Made by a program: the position numbers and the translations under genes
Source of the DNA: Dehalococcoidia bacterium
GTDB lineage: Bacteria > Chloroflexota > Dehalococcoidia > Dehalococcoidales > JAUVZE01
DNA length: 16,045 bases
NCBI GenBank assembly: GCA_030602665.1
Contig: JAUVZE010000008.1
Location: 1-16,045 of the forward strand
Direction of reading: 5' to 3'
The notes under the pieces: generated by a model
What the model was told of the DNA's origin: nothing
The model's input: the letters and a program-made list of their open reading frames with translations, nothing else
The model's database searches: none
Part shown: positions 7,227-13,902 of the stretch, one piece after another
Position numbering within the stretch: the stretch's first letter is position 1
Layout: every line of letters begins with the position of its first letter

Positions 7227-7498
7227 CGGATAAATGGTATAACTCCTATCGGTGGTGGTGGTCAAGAATAGGCGGCAGAAAGTGGACTTGGATTATCCGG
7301 GATGCTAGGCAGAAGTATCCGACTCCCTGGATGCTTGGTGTCATGGTGATAAGTGCCACTATCGGACATTACCTCTGGAGCTGGCTGCTATCAGCCGGGT
7401 TCTGTGGTTTGCTCGTAGGTATTCTCTGGGGGCATTTATGGTTCGGCACCAAGTATATTCCAGACCAGGGTAAAAAAAAAGACACAACCGGGGAATGA
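7223..7498 (+). CDS. Small two-TM phage membrane protein, holin/accessory candidate
   Basis: 91 residues starting in the ATGA overlap with the preceding gene. A Trp- and Arg-rich N-terminus (WYNSYRWWWSRIGGRKWTWIIRDARQKY) precedes two hydrophobic segments: about residues 36-55 (WMLGVMVISATIGHYLW) and 57-73 (LLSAGFCGLLVGILWGHLW). The C-terminal tail is charged and contains KKK encoded by a run of nine A (7472-7480). Two TM segments with a charged tail fit class II holins, and holin-like genes cluster here. I cannot match it to a named family. Its TGA (7496-7498) overlaps the ATG of a 21-codon ORF. Confidence 0.7.
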   Translation: MTDKWYNSYRWWWSRIGGRKWTWIIRDARQKYPTPWMLGVMVISATIGHYLWSWLLSAGFCGLLVGILWGHLWFGTKYIPDQGKKKDTTGE

Positions 7499-7560
7499 TT
7501 TGGCCTTGTAATTCCATTGAGGACTATTGGAACGATTGGAGAGAGGAGGATAGCCGATGA
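7495..7560 (+). CDS. Possible 21-residue microprotein bridging two late genes
   Basis: An ATG at 7495 inside the ATGA overlap with the upstream stop opens 21 codons (MIWPCNSIEDYWNDWREEDSR). Its TGA (7558-7560) overlaps the ATG (7557) of the next gene. It therefore exactly fills the only gap in an otherwise gapless chain (7035-7226, 7223-7498, 7495-7560, 7557-7799). It is acidic and aromatic-rich. No strong ribosome site is seen beyond CCGGGG, so expression would rely on translational coupling. Alternatively, a -1 slip on the A9 run at 7472-7480 would fuse this frame to the two-TM protein. It may also be just a coupling spacer. Confidence 0.4.
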   Translation: MIWPCNSIEDYWNDWREEDSR

Positions 7561-7799
7561 TAGACTTGATACAAATTGTGAGTAGTCTCGGAGTCGGGGC
7601 ACTGTTAGGGCTCATCATTTTCTTTATGTATCGTTGGGATAGAAAGGCGACCGAAAAGATGTGGCGTGAGTCCAAGAAGTTTACAGAAGATAGACTGACA
7701 GACCTGATTGAAAAAGACCAGGAGAGCAGGCAGGAGAATACTAAGGTGCTATCTGAACTTAGAATCCTTATTGAACGCCTGAACGGGAAGAGTAAATAG
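7557..7799 (+). CDS. BhlA/UviB-like holin candidate
   Basis: 80 residues, ATG with a strong GAGGAGG site (7543-7549). One N-terminal TM segment, residues 4-24 (LIQIVSSLGVGALLGLIIFFMY), is followed by a basic turn (RWDRKATEKMW) and a long charged helix to the end, with coiled-coil character. This one-TM-plus-helix layout and the size (about 70-90 residues) are those of BhlA/UviB-type bacteriocin- and prophage-associated holin-like proteins. The assignment rests on architecture and position, not on a diagnostic motif. It follows the two-TM gene and precedes the Zn-knuckle gene by a single base. Confidence 0.6.
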   Translation: MIDLIQIVSSLGVGALLGLIIFFMYRWDRKATEKMWRESKKFTEDRLTDLIEKDQESRQENTKVLSELRILIERLNGKSK

Positions 7800-7800
7800 C

Positions 7801-8037
7801 ATGGAGAATGACATGCCCTGCCCCATAGACGGAACAACTTATATTAAAATAGGCGACCGGCGTGTGTGTCCTAAATGCGGGCATGTAGCAGGATATAGGC
7901 AGATAAATATCGCCGAGGTCTTACGAGAGAACGAGGAGCTAAAGCTGTGCCTTAGATACTTTATGCGAGATGACAAAAGAACTGACCTGGTAAACTGGGC
8001 AGCCAAGCTCTTAAAGGAATCGGCTGAGAAGCCATAG
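7801..8037 (+). CDS. Small zinc-knuckle-like phage protein
   Basis: 78 residues starting one base after the previous stop. The N-terminus has CPIDG (C7) and CPKCGH (C23, C26, H28), a zinc-ribbon-like pair of knuckles in which the first has Asp (D10) where a second Cys is usual. The C-terminal half is a charged helix (IAEVLRENEELKLCLRYFMRDD) and an amphipathic end. Possibly a DNA- or RNA-binding regulator; no function can be assigned. An in-frame ATG at 7813 (just before the CPIDG) is an alternative start. It is the last gene before the operon terminator. Confidence 0.65.
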   Translation: MENDMPCPIDGTTYIKIGDRRVCPKCGHVAGYRQINIAEVLRENEELKLCLRYFMRDDKRTDLVNWAAKLLKESAEKP

Positions 8038-8077
8038 AATCGCATTTTAGCCCACTAGAACTCATTCTGAGTATTAT

Positions 8078-8111
8078 CCCCCTCTCCTTTGAAGGAGAGG
8101 GGGACTTCTTT
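8078..8111 (+). terminator. Strong hairpin terminator closing the phage late operon
   Basis: A perfect 12-base inverted repeat (CCCCCTCTCCTT, 8078-8089, with AAGGAGAGGGGG, 8092-8103) is followed on the plus strand by ACTTCTTT. The U-tract is only moderate. It lies 40 bases after the last small late gene and 7 bases beyond the integrase stop on the opposite strand, so it may serve both convergent transcripts. Confidence 0.7.
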
Positions 8112-9060
8112 AGTTGGGGAGATTATCCACTGGTGAAAATCGACGGTGGCTGATAACTGCGTCTTCGCTGTTGATTGTGGCTGCGTATCGTATCGTCATA
8201 TATAGGGTGCTATGGCCGAGCAAGGATTTCACCTGCTCTAGCCCAGCTCCATTCCGCAGGCTCTGAGTAGCAGCACTATGCCTGAAGGTGTGGGGTGAAC
8301 AGCGAACACCACTAATTCCTGCCCTCTTCCCCAGCTTGCGAATCATTATCTCAATTCCCCAGTGGGTAAGCGGTCTCCGCTCTTCAGTTACCCACAAGCA
8401 AGGTATCCCATCGTTCCTCATCAAGAGATACCTCAGTAGAGCCTTCTGTGTCTTTTTACCTATTCTCACCACCCGCTCTTTTGCCCCCTTGCCCATTACC
8501 TTGATTATCTCATGGTCAAAGTCCACGTCCTTTATTTCTATATTGACTAGCTCTGTTAGTCTCAAGCCGGTGTCCAGAAAAGTAAGGATAACGGCTTTAT
8601 TCCTGGCTCCTAAGAATTTGCTATCATCGCAAAGCAGCAGTAAATCCCGTATGTGGTCCATCTTAAAAGGCTGGATAATTTTATCGGGCGGTTTGCGGAC
8701 CCGAATTGAGGCCATAGGGCTTTGTTTCAATGTTCCCTCTTCTACCATCCAGTTGAAGAAGCGCTTTATAGCTCTGTAGTTATTATGCACAGACCTGCGC
8801 TGACAGGTATCCTGGAGCTTGAGAAGGAATAACCTGATGTGGTGTGATGTAATGTGCTGTGGAGCAGTTACCTCAATGCCCGAGCAAAACCTGACAAAGA
8901 CCCGTAACTTCTGGTCATAACTCTGGACAGTGAATGGCGAAAGCTCCTCCACCTTGCAGGATAACAAGAAGACTTTAAGTTGCCCGTTAAGAGTTCTTTG
9001 GTCTACGCCAGATAGCGAGCCTATCTGAGTTTTGTTGATAGTTCTTTGGTCTAAAACCAT
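8110..9060 (-). CDS. Tyrosine recombinase (phage integrase)
   Basis: 316 residues from ATG 9060; an in-frame TTG at 9078 would add six residues and neither has a clear Shine-Dalgarno. The N-terminal SAM-like core-binding domain is at about 25-112 (FLLSCKVEELSPFTVQSYDQKL...). The catalytic domain has R167 in DTGLRLTEL, K191 in the MGKGAKERVV hairpin, H257 and R260 in SPHTFRHSAA, H283 in LLGHSTL and the nucleophile Y292 in TIRYA, so the full R-K-H-R-H-Y set is present. The short simple architecture is XerC/D-like, without an N-terminal arm-binding domain. It is expected to catalyse integration and excision at the neighbouring tRNA-Met. It is oriented away from the tRNA 3' end, 37 bases downstream of it, the usual layout for a tRNA-targeting integrase. 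Confidence 0.93.
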   Translation of the reverse strand: MVLDQRTINKTQIGSLSGVDQRTLNGQLKVFLLSCKVEELSPFTVQSYDQKLRVFVRFCSGIEVTAPQHITSHHIRLFLLKLQDTCQRRSVHNNYRAIKRFFNWMVEEGTLKQSPMASIRVRKPPDKIIQPFKMDHIRDLLLLCDDSKFLGARNKAVILTFLDTGLRLTELVNIEIKDVDFDHEIIKVMGKGAKERVVRIGKKTQKALLRYLLMRNDGIPCLWVTEERRPLTHWGIEIMIRKLGKRAGISGVRCSPHTFRHSAATQSLRNGAGLEQVKSLLGHSTLYMTIRYAATINSEDAVISHRRFSPVDNLPN

Positions 9061-9096
9061 ACATTTTCGGCTGCCCAACCGTTTTTAGCTTCAAAC

Positions 9097-9168
<72 letters not shown>

Positions 9169-9176
9169 GCAGACAA

Positions 9177-9206
9177 AATATAGCACGATTTAACCACAGC
9201 TGTCAA
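9177..9206 (-). promoter_or_regulatory. Promoter of tRNA-Met
   Basis: On the minus strand: -35 TTGACA (9206-9201, exact), an 18-base spacer, and -10 TATATT (9182-9177, 5/6). Predicted start is near 9170, two bases before the tRNA. No terminator is visible between the tRNA and the integrase, so this promoter may also transcribe the integrase. Confidence 0.75.
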
Positions 9207-9218
9207 TCTCCACGAACT

Positions 9219-9485
9219 CATACCCTAGTTGGAGATGGCGGTATTATTCATCTTATCTTAGACCAAATGTGGGCTGAACCTGTCACCCGTTGGTGGCCTC
9301 TACTGGGGCCATTTCAGCGGGTAGAAACCACTGGCTGGCTGTCTAACATCGTCCACGCCCTATTTTCCGAAGCTGGTACCTACATTCCTGAAATAATAGG
9401 CTTGATGATAATATTGTTTATGGGTTATAGATTAATAGTGCGGAAAAATACTATCAATTTTATCCGAACTGGAGACATTGATTAG
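9219..9485 (+). pseudogene. 5'-truncated membrane metal-dependent-hydrolase-like gene (DUF457/YdjM-like)
   Basis: The frame reads TLVGDGGIIHLILDQMWAEPVTRWWPLLGPFQ, then a hydrophobic helix (IIGLMIILFMGYRLIV) and a basic tail. The pattern G-x-x-H-L-x-L-D-x-M-W...P-V-T...W-P-L resembles the C-terminal part of the small multi-TM 'inner membrane metal-dependent hydrolase' family. The frame upstream of the resemblance is open but has no plausible start or ribosome site. The ATG at 9267 lies inside the conserved part, so a 72-residue product would lack the N-terminal two thirds. The remnant begins beside the tRNA-Met promoter, suggesting it was cut by a rearrangement or an insertion. The family assignment is from memory and only moderate. 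Confidence 0.5.
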
Positions 9486-9547
9486 AAACGACCTACATTA
9501 CAAGGGCAAAGTAAAAGCACATTATACAAACCGAGCTACTTAGAAGC

Positions 9548-9576
9548 TTGACGAAACCTACACTATTTAGTAATAT
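9548..9576 (+). promoter_or_regulatory. Candidate promoter for the tRNA-Leu/Cys/Leu cluster
   Basis: -35 TTGACG (9548-9553, 5/6), 17-base spacer, -10 TAATAT (9571-9576, 4/6). The start would fall near 9583, inside the decayed tRNA-Trp relic and about 70 bases before tRNA-Leu. No better candidate was seen. Confidence 0.35.
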
Positions 9577-9644
9577 TTGGTAGAACATCACTCTTCGGTC
9601 TCTAAAATCGCAGGTTGGGGGGTCAAGTCTCTGAACTCCTGCTA
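9561..9644 (+). pseudogene. Decayed tRNA-Trp relic (anticodon CTA)
   Basis: TTGGTAGAACATC, then CGGTCTCTAAAATCG, the variable/T-arm region AGGTTGGGGGGTCAAGTC and the end ACTCCTGCTA align with a bacterial tRNA-Trp (TTGGTAGAACATC, GGTCTCCAAAAC, GGTTGGGGGTTCAAGTCC, ACTCCTGCCA). Differences are an acceptor 5' strand that no longer matches, about six extra bases before the anticodon stem, a changed T-loop (TTC to GTC) and terminal CTA instead of CCA. The anticodon CCA has become CTA, which would read UAG, but the fold is too damaged to expect function. The 3' half is better preserved than the 5' half. Confidence 0.55.
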
Positions 9645-9651
9645 GACTCAA

Positions 9652-9738
9652 GCCGAGGTGGTGGAATCGGTAGACACGCCATCTTGAGGGGGTGGTGAGC
9701 GTAAGCTCGTAGGAGTTCAAATCTCCTCCTCGGCACCA
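9652..9738 (+). tRNA. tRNA-Leu (anticodon GAG)
   Basis: 87 bases with encoded CCA. Acceptor GCCGAGG pairs with CCTCGGC. The anticodon stem is CCATC/GGTGG with loop TTGAGGG, and a long variable arm (TGAGCGTAAGCTCGT) marks it as class II. First of three closely spaced tRNAs, probably one transcript. Confidence 0.95.
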
Positions 9739-9748
9739 AAATATTAGG

Positions 9749-9824
9749 GGCGACGTAGCCAAGTGGATAAGGCGGGGGTCTGCAAAACCCCTATTCACCG
9801 GTTCGAATCCGGTCGTCGCCTCCA
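9749..9824 (+). tRNA. tRNA-Cys (anticodon GCA)
   Basis: 76 bases with encoded CCA. Acceptor GGCGACG/CGTCGCC, anticodon stem GGGGT/ACCCC with loop CTGCAAA, T-loop TTCGAAT, discriminator T. It lies 10 bases after tRNA-Leu(GAG). Confidence 0.96.
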
Positions 9825-9841
9825 ATTTATATTACGCTTAT

Positions 9842-9926
9842 GCCGGGGTGGCGGAATAGGCAGACGCAGCGGACTTAAAATCCGCCGGAGTAATCCTTGT
9901 GGGTTCGAGTCCCACCCTCGGCACCA
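9842..9926 (+). tRNA. tRNA-Leu (anticodon TAA)
   Basis: 85 bases with encoded CCA. Acceptor GCCGGGG/CCTCGGC (one G-T pair), anticodon stem GCGGA/TCCGC with loop CTTAAAA, and a class II variable arm. It ends 14 bases before the plsY-like ATG, so the protein gene may be read from the tRNA transcript. Confidence 0.95.
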
Positions 9927-9940
9927 ATTAGAGAATAAAT

Positions 9941-10507
9941 ATGCCCTGGTTAATAGTAATACTGGGTTATTTCCTCGGCGCTATCCCCACCGCCTATATT
10001 GCTGGACGCGTGGTCAGGGGCATTGACATCAGGCAGGTCGGGGATGCCAATATGGGTGCCCAGAATGCCTTTCACCAGCTAGGGGCTAAAGTTGGGGTAG
10101 CGGTAGGTCTGATTGATGCTGGTAAGGGAGCGTTAGCCATCCTCATTGCTCAGGCAGCCGATGCCCCTCAGGTAGCAGTGCTGCTTACCGGTACCGCCGC
10201 TGTTATCGGCCATAACTGGCCGGTTTTTATTGGTTTTAGGGGTGGCCGGGGTGAATGTACTACCATTGGTGTGCTGCTAACCCTAATAACTCAGCCGATG
10301 CTCATTGTGGGCGGAGTATCAGCAGTAGTGCTGCTGATAACCAGAAATGTAATTCTAGCCAGTGCTGTTCTGTTTATCCCCCTACCACTACTGTGCTGGT
10401 GGCTGGGGGTTCCGGGGATGCTGGTCAGTTATGGTATTGCCCTGCCTTGTCTGGTGGGCTTCACCCATTTCCTAAGGACAAGACGGACGGTAATACGCCA
10501 AACCTAG
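9941..10507 (+). CDS. plsY: PlsY-family glycerol-3-phosphate acyltransferase, divergent
   Basis: 188 residues, a multi-pass membrane protein (about 5-6 TM) of the usual PlsY length (about 190-215). PlsY transfers acyl from acyl-phosphate to glycerol-3-phosphate, the first step of phospholipid synthesis. Family marks present are GAIPTAYIAGR (residues 13-23), GDANMGAQN (34-42), GHNWPVFIGFRGGRGECTTIG (90-110) and the long hydrophobic helices between. Several signature positions differ from the usual GSGN-x-GATN and GFKGGKG: Ser to Asp35, Thr to Gln41, and Arg in place of both Lys. It may be a paralogue with altered activity. The ATG is preceded only by a weak AGAGAA site. Confidence 0.8.
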   Translation: MPWLIVILGYFLGAIPTAYIAGRVVRGIDIRQVGDANMGAQNAFHQLGAKVGVAVGLIDAGKGALAILIAQAADAPQVAVLLTGTAAVIGHNWPVFIGFRGGRGECTTIGVLLTLITQPMLIVGGVSAVVLLITRNVILASAVLFIPLPLLCWWLGVPGMLVSYGIALPCLVGFTHFLRTRRTVIRQT

Positions 10508-10577
10508 GTTCTGCCTACGAGTTCTGAAAATAACTAATTGCCTGGTGACAAAGTCACCGCTGCTTGGAGGTGAGCTA

Positions 10578-10970
10578 ATGTATTACTTTGCCTATGGCTC
10601 CAATCTCAACCATAAGCAGATGCTGGAACGCTGTCCAGACAGCCAGCCCAGGTTTTTAGCCACCCTTCACAACTACAAGCTGGTGTTTGTCGGCTGGTCA
10701 AGGCAGTGGCGGGGTGGGTATGCCGCTATCAAATCATTCAGAGGGGAAAGGGTTCTCGGTGCTGTCTACGAAATTTCGGAGATAGGTTTGAATCGACTGG
10801 ATAAGTATGAACCCGGCTATAAAAGATTGAAAGTGACCGTATTTAATGAAGATGGCGAGCCTATTGAAGCCATAACCTATATCAAGGCGGGGCAACTAGA
10901 AGAAACTCCACCGGCAAAGGAATACCTGGCGGTGATTCAGCAGGGATACAGAGACTGGGGAATCGCATAG
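10578..10970 (+). CDS. Gamma-glutamylcyclotransferase-like (GGCT/AIG2 family) protein
   Basis: 130 residues. The ATG at 10578 is chosen over an upstream GTG (10545) because GGAGGTGAG lies 5-7 bases before it and the family motif starts at once (MYYFAYGSNLN). YGSNL binds the substrate carboxylate; the catalytic acid is probably the Glu of KYEPGYKR (about residue 78). Other marks are RFLATLHNYKLVF, GAVYEIS and EAITYI. Family members convert gamma-glutamyl peptides to 5-oxoproline, or act as related gamma-glutamylamine cyclotransferases. The substrate cannot be read from sequence. It stands alone between plsY and the redox gene with no clear operon link. Confidence 0.85.
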   Translation: MYYFAYGSNLNHKQMLERCPDSQPRFLATLHNYKLVFVGWSRQWRGGYAAIKSFRGERVLGAVYEISEIGLNRLDKYEPGYKRLKVTVFNEDGEPIEAITYIKAGQLEETPPAKEYLAVIQQGYRDWGIA

Positions 10971-11163
10971 GCATAAATTGGCCAGACCCATGAGGAAAGG
11001 ATGTAGAGGGTTATTTGTCCCGTAGAAGGGCTAAAAATTGATTCTGTGCAGTCTGGTAAGGCGTTAACCAGCTAGGGTGGATGGCCAAATATGCTGCCAA
11101 TCAAGTTAAAGCCATGTTTGGTGTGAACCCTTCCGGTTAATGTTGAGATTTTGGAGGTATAGT

Positions 11164-12873
11164 ATGGAGAGGCCAAATGAAGTAGTTATCATCGGTGGCA
11201 CAGCCTGCGGCCCAAAGGCTGGAGCTAGGGCGCGGCGGTGTGACCCACAAGCACGAATAACCATTGTGGAGCAAGGGGAAGATTTATCAACGGCAACCTG
11301 TGGCCTACCGTATTACATTTCCGGAATAATTGATAGTCAGAGTGCCCTAGTAGCGCGCCGGCATGACTTCTTTAAGGACGTAATGAATATGGAAGTGCTA
11401 ACCCGCACTAAAGCTTTAGCCATCGACCGTGAGGCGCATAAAGTTGAGATGCTTAACTTGGAAACGAATCAGGTTTCAACTATCGGATACGATAAGCTCG
11501 TACTGGCGACCGGCAGCCTGCCGGCAGTGCCAGATTTAGCAGGAAGACACCTCGGAGGCATCTTCACCCTAACCAAACTCAAGGATGCGAATGCCATTCG
11601 GAACTTAATTTCACCGCCTGAAATCAAGAAGGCAGTCATAATTGGTGCTGGTCTTATCAGTCTAGAAATGGCTGAGGCCTTTGTTTCGCAAGGACTGGAG
11701 GTCACTGTGGTCGAGGCTTTAGACTGGGTGCTGCCGGCACTCCTCGACTTTGAAGTTGCTGCCTACATTGAAAAACACTTGCGAGCTAAGAGTGTAAACC
11801 TGCTGCTCGGACAGCGTGTCATTAGATTTGAGGGTGATGGGAACGGATGGGTACGCAGGGTTATCACTGAAGATGCTGAACTAGAAGCTAACCTGGTGCT
11901 GCTAGCTCTTGGCACCAGGCCGAATACTAGTCTGGCTCAGGATGCTGGGCTGACCATCGGCTCCACAGGAGGCATCGCGGTGAACCAGTATCTCCAGACC
12001 AGTGAGCCAGACATCTACGCTGGCGGAGACTGCGTGGAGAATGTCAATCGGATTACCCAACAGAAAATGCTGGCTCCTCTGGGGTCTACCGCCAATAAAC
12101 ACGGTAGGGTGATTGGAACCAATGTCACCGGCGGGTGTGAAACCTTCCCCGGCGTGCTGGGCACCACTATTGCCAAAGTTTTTGACTACAATGTGGCACG
12201 GGTCGGCCTTAGTGAGCTCCAGGCACGGGAAGCAGGCTACAACGTGGTAACGTGTCTTGTTCCAGGGTATGAACATGCCACCTATTATCCGAAGGGTAAA
12301 GAGATTCTGGTCAAGCTGGTTGCGGAAAAATCTAGTAATAGGCTGTTAGGTGGCCAGGTAGTGGGACCAGGCGAGACGGCAAAAAGGGTTGATGTGCTGG
12401 CTACCGCTCTAACCTTTGGTGCTACTGTTGACGATCTGGCCAATCTAGACTTGGCTTATGCACCACCGTATAGCAGTGCTATGGACCCAGTGCACAATGC
12501 GGCCAACGTCATCCGCAATAAGCAATCAGGGTATGCCAAAGCACTGACTCCCATGGAGGTCAAAAATAAGCTTGAAAGTGGAGACGATTTCATCCTCTTG
12601 GACGTACGCTCGCCAGGTGAATGGGATACCTGTCGCCTAGAAGCGACGCAAGCTAAGTTGCTACCTCTAAGAGAGCTTCGGGCAAGGCTCAATGAGCTTC
12701 CCAAAGATGCAGAGATAGTCGCTTTCTGCCAGACAAGCGTACGTGCCTATCAAGCACAGAGGATTCTTGAAGGCGCTGGCTTTAAAAGAATCAAATTCAT
12801 GGAGGGCAGCATTGCTGCTTGGCCCTATGAGATTTATGGTAAGGCTAATTATAGTTCATCCAGTTGGCGGTAG
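11164..12873 (+). CDS. CoA-disulfide reductase / NADH-dependent persulfide reductase-like flavoprotein with C-terminal rhodanese
   Basis: 569 residues from ATG 11164, with GGAGG (11153-11157) 6 bases upstream. The FAD-binding start is VVIIGGTACGPKAGARARR (residues 7-25, with CGPK where AAGM is usual). The active Cys46 lies in STATCGLPYY, as in CoA-disulfide reductases. The NAD(P)H Rossmann motif is VIIGAGLISLEMAE (158-171), the second FAD contact TSEPDIYAGGDC (279-290), then the class III dimer interface domain. A rhodanese domain (463-558) follows with LLDVRSPGEW and its own Cys522 in FCQTSVRAY. The fusion is known as CoADR-RHD and as NADH-dependent persulfide reductase. Expected role: reduction of CoA disulfides, persulfides or polysulfide, using NAD(P)H, in sulfur metabolism or redox defence. 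Whether CoA is the substrate here is inference. Confidence 0.88.
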   Translation: MERPNEVVIIGGTACGPKAGARARRCDPQARITIVEQGEDLSTATCGLPYYISGIIDSQSALVARRHDFFKDVMNMEVLTRTKALAIDREAHKVEMLNLETNQVSTIGYDKLVLATGSLPAVPDLAGRHLGGIFTLTKLKDANAIRNLISPPEIKKAVIIGAGLISLEMAEAFVSQGLEVTVVEALDWVLPALLDFEVAAYIEKHLRAKSVNLLLGQRVIRFEGDGNGWVRRVITEDAELEANLVLLALGTRPNTSLAQDAGLTIGSTGGIAVNQYLQTSEPDIYAGGDCVENVNRITQQKMLAPLGSTANKHGRVIGTNVTGGCETFPGVLGTTIAKVFDYNVARVGLSELQAREAGYNVVTCLVPGYEHATYYPKGKEILVKLVAEKSSNRLLGGQVVGPGETAKRVDVLATALTFGATVDDLANLDLAYAPPYSSAMDPVHNAANVIRNKQSGYAKALTPMEVKNKLESGDDFILLDVRSPGEWDTCRLEATQAKLLPLRELRARLNELPKDAEIVAFCQTSVRAYQAQRILEGAGFKRIKFMEGSIAAWPYEIYGKANYSSSSWR

Positions 12874-12960
12874 CAGTAACTGGTAATATATAGGATAGGG
12901 GAATAATAGCAGTAACCTAGTCGTTGCTAAAGAGTTAAAATCTGCTGGAATAACCGCCAA

Positions 12961-13899
12961 TTACTTCCTCTTTATCACCCCACGGACTGCTTGCTCAATA
13001 TCTTCCGCGGTGAGCCCGTATCTTCGCAAGAGCTCGGCGGGCTTGCCCGATTTGGCATAAGTATCCCTAATTGCCAGAATCTCCATCGGCACCGGATGAT
13101 GTCTGGCTACCACCTGGGCTACCTTGCTTCCCAGCCCACCATGCTCCAAGTGCTCCTCAACAGTAACTATAGCCCCAGTTTCAGCGGCTGCCTTTTTGAT
13201 AGCCGCTTCATCAATAGGCTTGAGAGTAGGCATATTAAGCACGCCACAGTCTATCCCCTCCCGACTCAGGTTTTCCGCCGCTTCTAGTGCCGCGGCTACC
13301 ATAAGGCCAATAGCAATAATAGTGGCACCATTACCTTGCCTCATGGTTACTGCCTTACCCAGATTAAAGCGGTAGCTCTCATTATAGACCAACGGTATTT
13401 TGGGACGGCACAGCCTGAGGTAAAAGGGACCATAGCTTGCAGCAGCTACTCTTACTGCCTGGGCAGTTTCAATGGCGTCAGCCGGAACGATAACAGTAAA
13501 ACCGGGGAGAGAGCAAATTAGAGACAGGTCTTCAATAGAGTGGTGCGAGGTGCCATCTTCACCGACAGTGATGCCACCGTGGGTGGCAACCAGTTTAACA
13601 TTGCGCCCGGGTTGAGCAATAGACATACGGAGCTGGTCAAAGCAGCGCCCGGGGGCAAAAACGGCAAAGCTGCTAGCAAAGGGAATCTTGCCCGAGGCTG
13701 CCAGCCCGGCGGCGATACCCACCATGTTCTGCTCAGCGATGCCACAGTCAAAAAAGCGCTCGGGGAACTCCCGGGCAAAAAGTTGGGTCATGGTCGACCG
13801 GGACAGGTCGGCATCCAGCACCACAATATCTGGGTTCTCTCTACCCAGCTCAACCAGAGTCTTGCCGTAGACTTCCCTGACAGAGACTTCTTGAACCAC
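12961..13899 (-). CDS. Transketolase, C-terminal (Pyr/C) subunit
   Basis: 312 residues starting at GTG 13899, with GGAG 7 bases upstream inside the partner's end; the partner's stop lies 3 bases before. The pyrimidine-binding domain has DADLSRS, the catalytic TPP glutamate E56 in GIAEQNM, and THGGITVGEDGTSHHSIEDL (107-125). The C-terminal domain has VEEHLEHGGLGSKVA and the usual end. Together with the N-subunit it forms a split transketolase that moves two-carbon ketol units in the non-oxidative pentose phosphate pathway. Such split pairs are widespread in archaea and in Chloroflexota and Firmicutes. Convergent with the redox gene, separated by 87 bases. Confidence 0.93.
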   Translation of the reverse strand: MVQEVSVREVYGKTLVELGRENPDIVVLDADLSRSTMTQLFAREFPERFFDCGIAEQNMVGIAAGLAASGKIPFASSFAVFAPGRCFDQLRMSIAQPGRNVKLVATHGGITVGEDGTSHHSIEDLSLICSLPGFTVIVPADAIETAQAVRVAAASYGPFYLRLCRPKIPLVYNESYRFNLGKAVTMRQGNGATIIAIGLMVAAALEAAENLSREGIDCGVLNMPTLKPIDEAAIKKAAAETGAIVTVEEHLEHGGLGSKVAQVVARHHPVPMEILAIRDTYAKSGKPAELLRRYGLTAEDIEQAVRGVIKRK

Positions 13900-13902
13900 T
13901 TT

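Noticed and set aside
8288..8779. 163-residue plus-strand ORF
   Set aside because: It is antisense to the catalytic domain of the integrase, which has a complete active site.
9061..9087. Possible plus-strand terminator (CGGCTGCCCAACCG followed by TTTTT)
   Set aside because: The stem has a C/A mismatch and only three outer pairs, and there is no plus-strand transcript to end here.
9493..9825. 110-residue minus-strand ORF
   Set aside because: It is the reverse complement of the tRNA-Leu/tRNA-Cys genes and the tRNA-Trp relic, a common spurious call.
10976..11095. Nested short inverted repeats (TTGGCCAGAC with GTCTGG and TGGCCAA) upstream of the redox gene
   Set aside because: No consensus of a known riboswitch is visible and the stems are short and distant, so they are not called as a structured RNA.
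12864..12960. 8-base inverted repeat (TTGGCGGT/ACCGCCAA) and a repeated TAGCAGTAAC between the redox and transketolase genes
   Set aside because: The arms are about 80 bases apart with no U-tract. I cannot distinguish a bidirectional terminator from chance.
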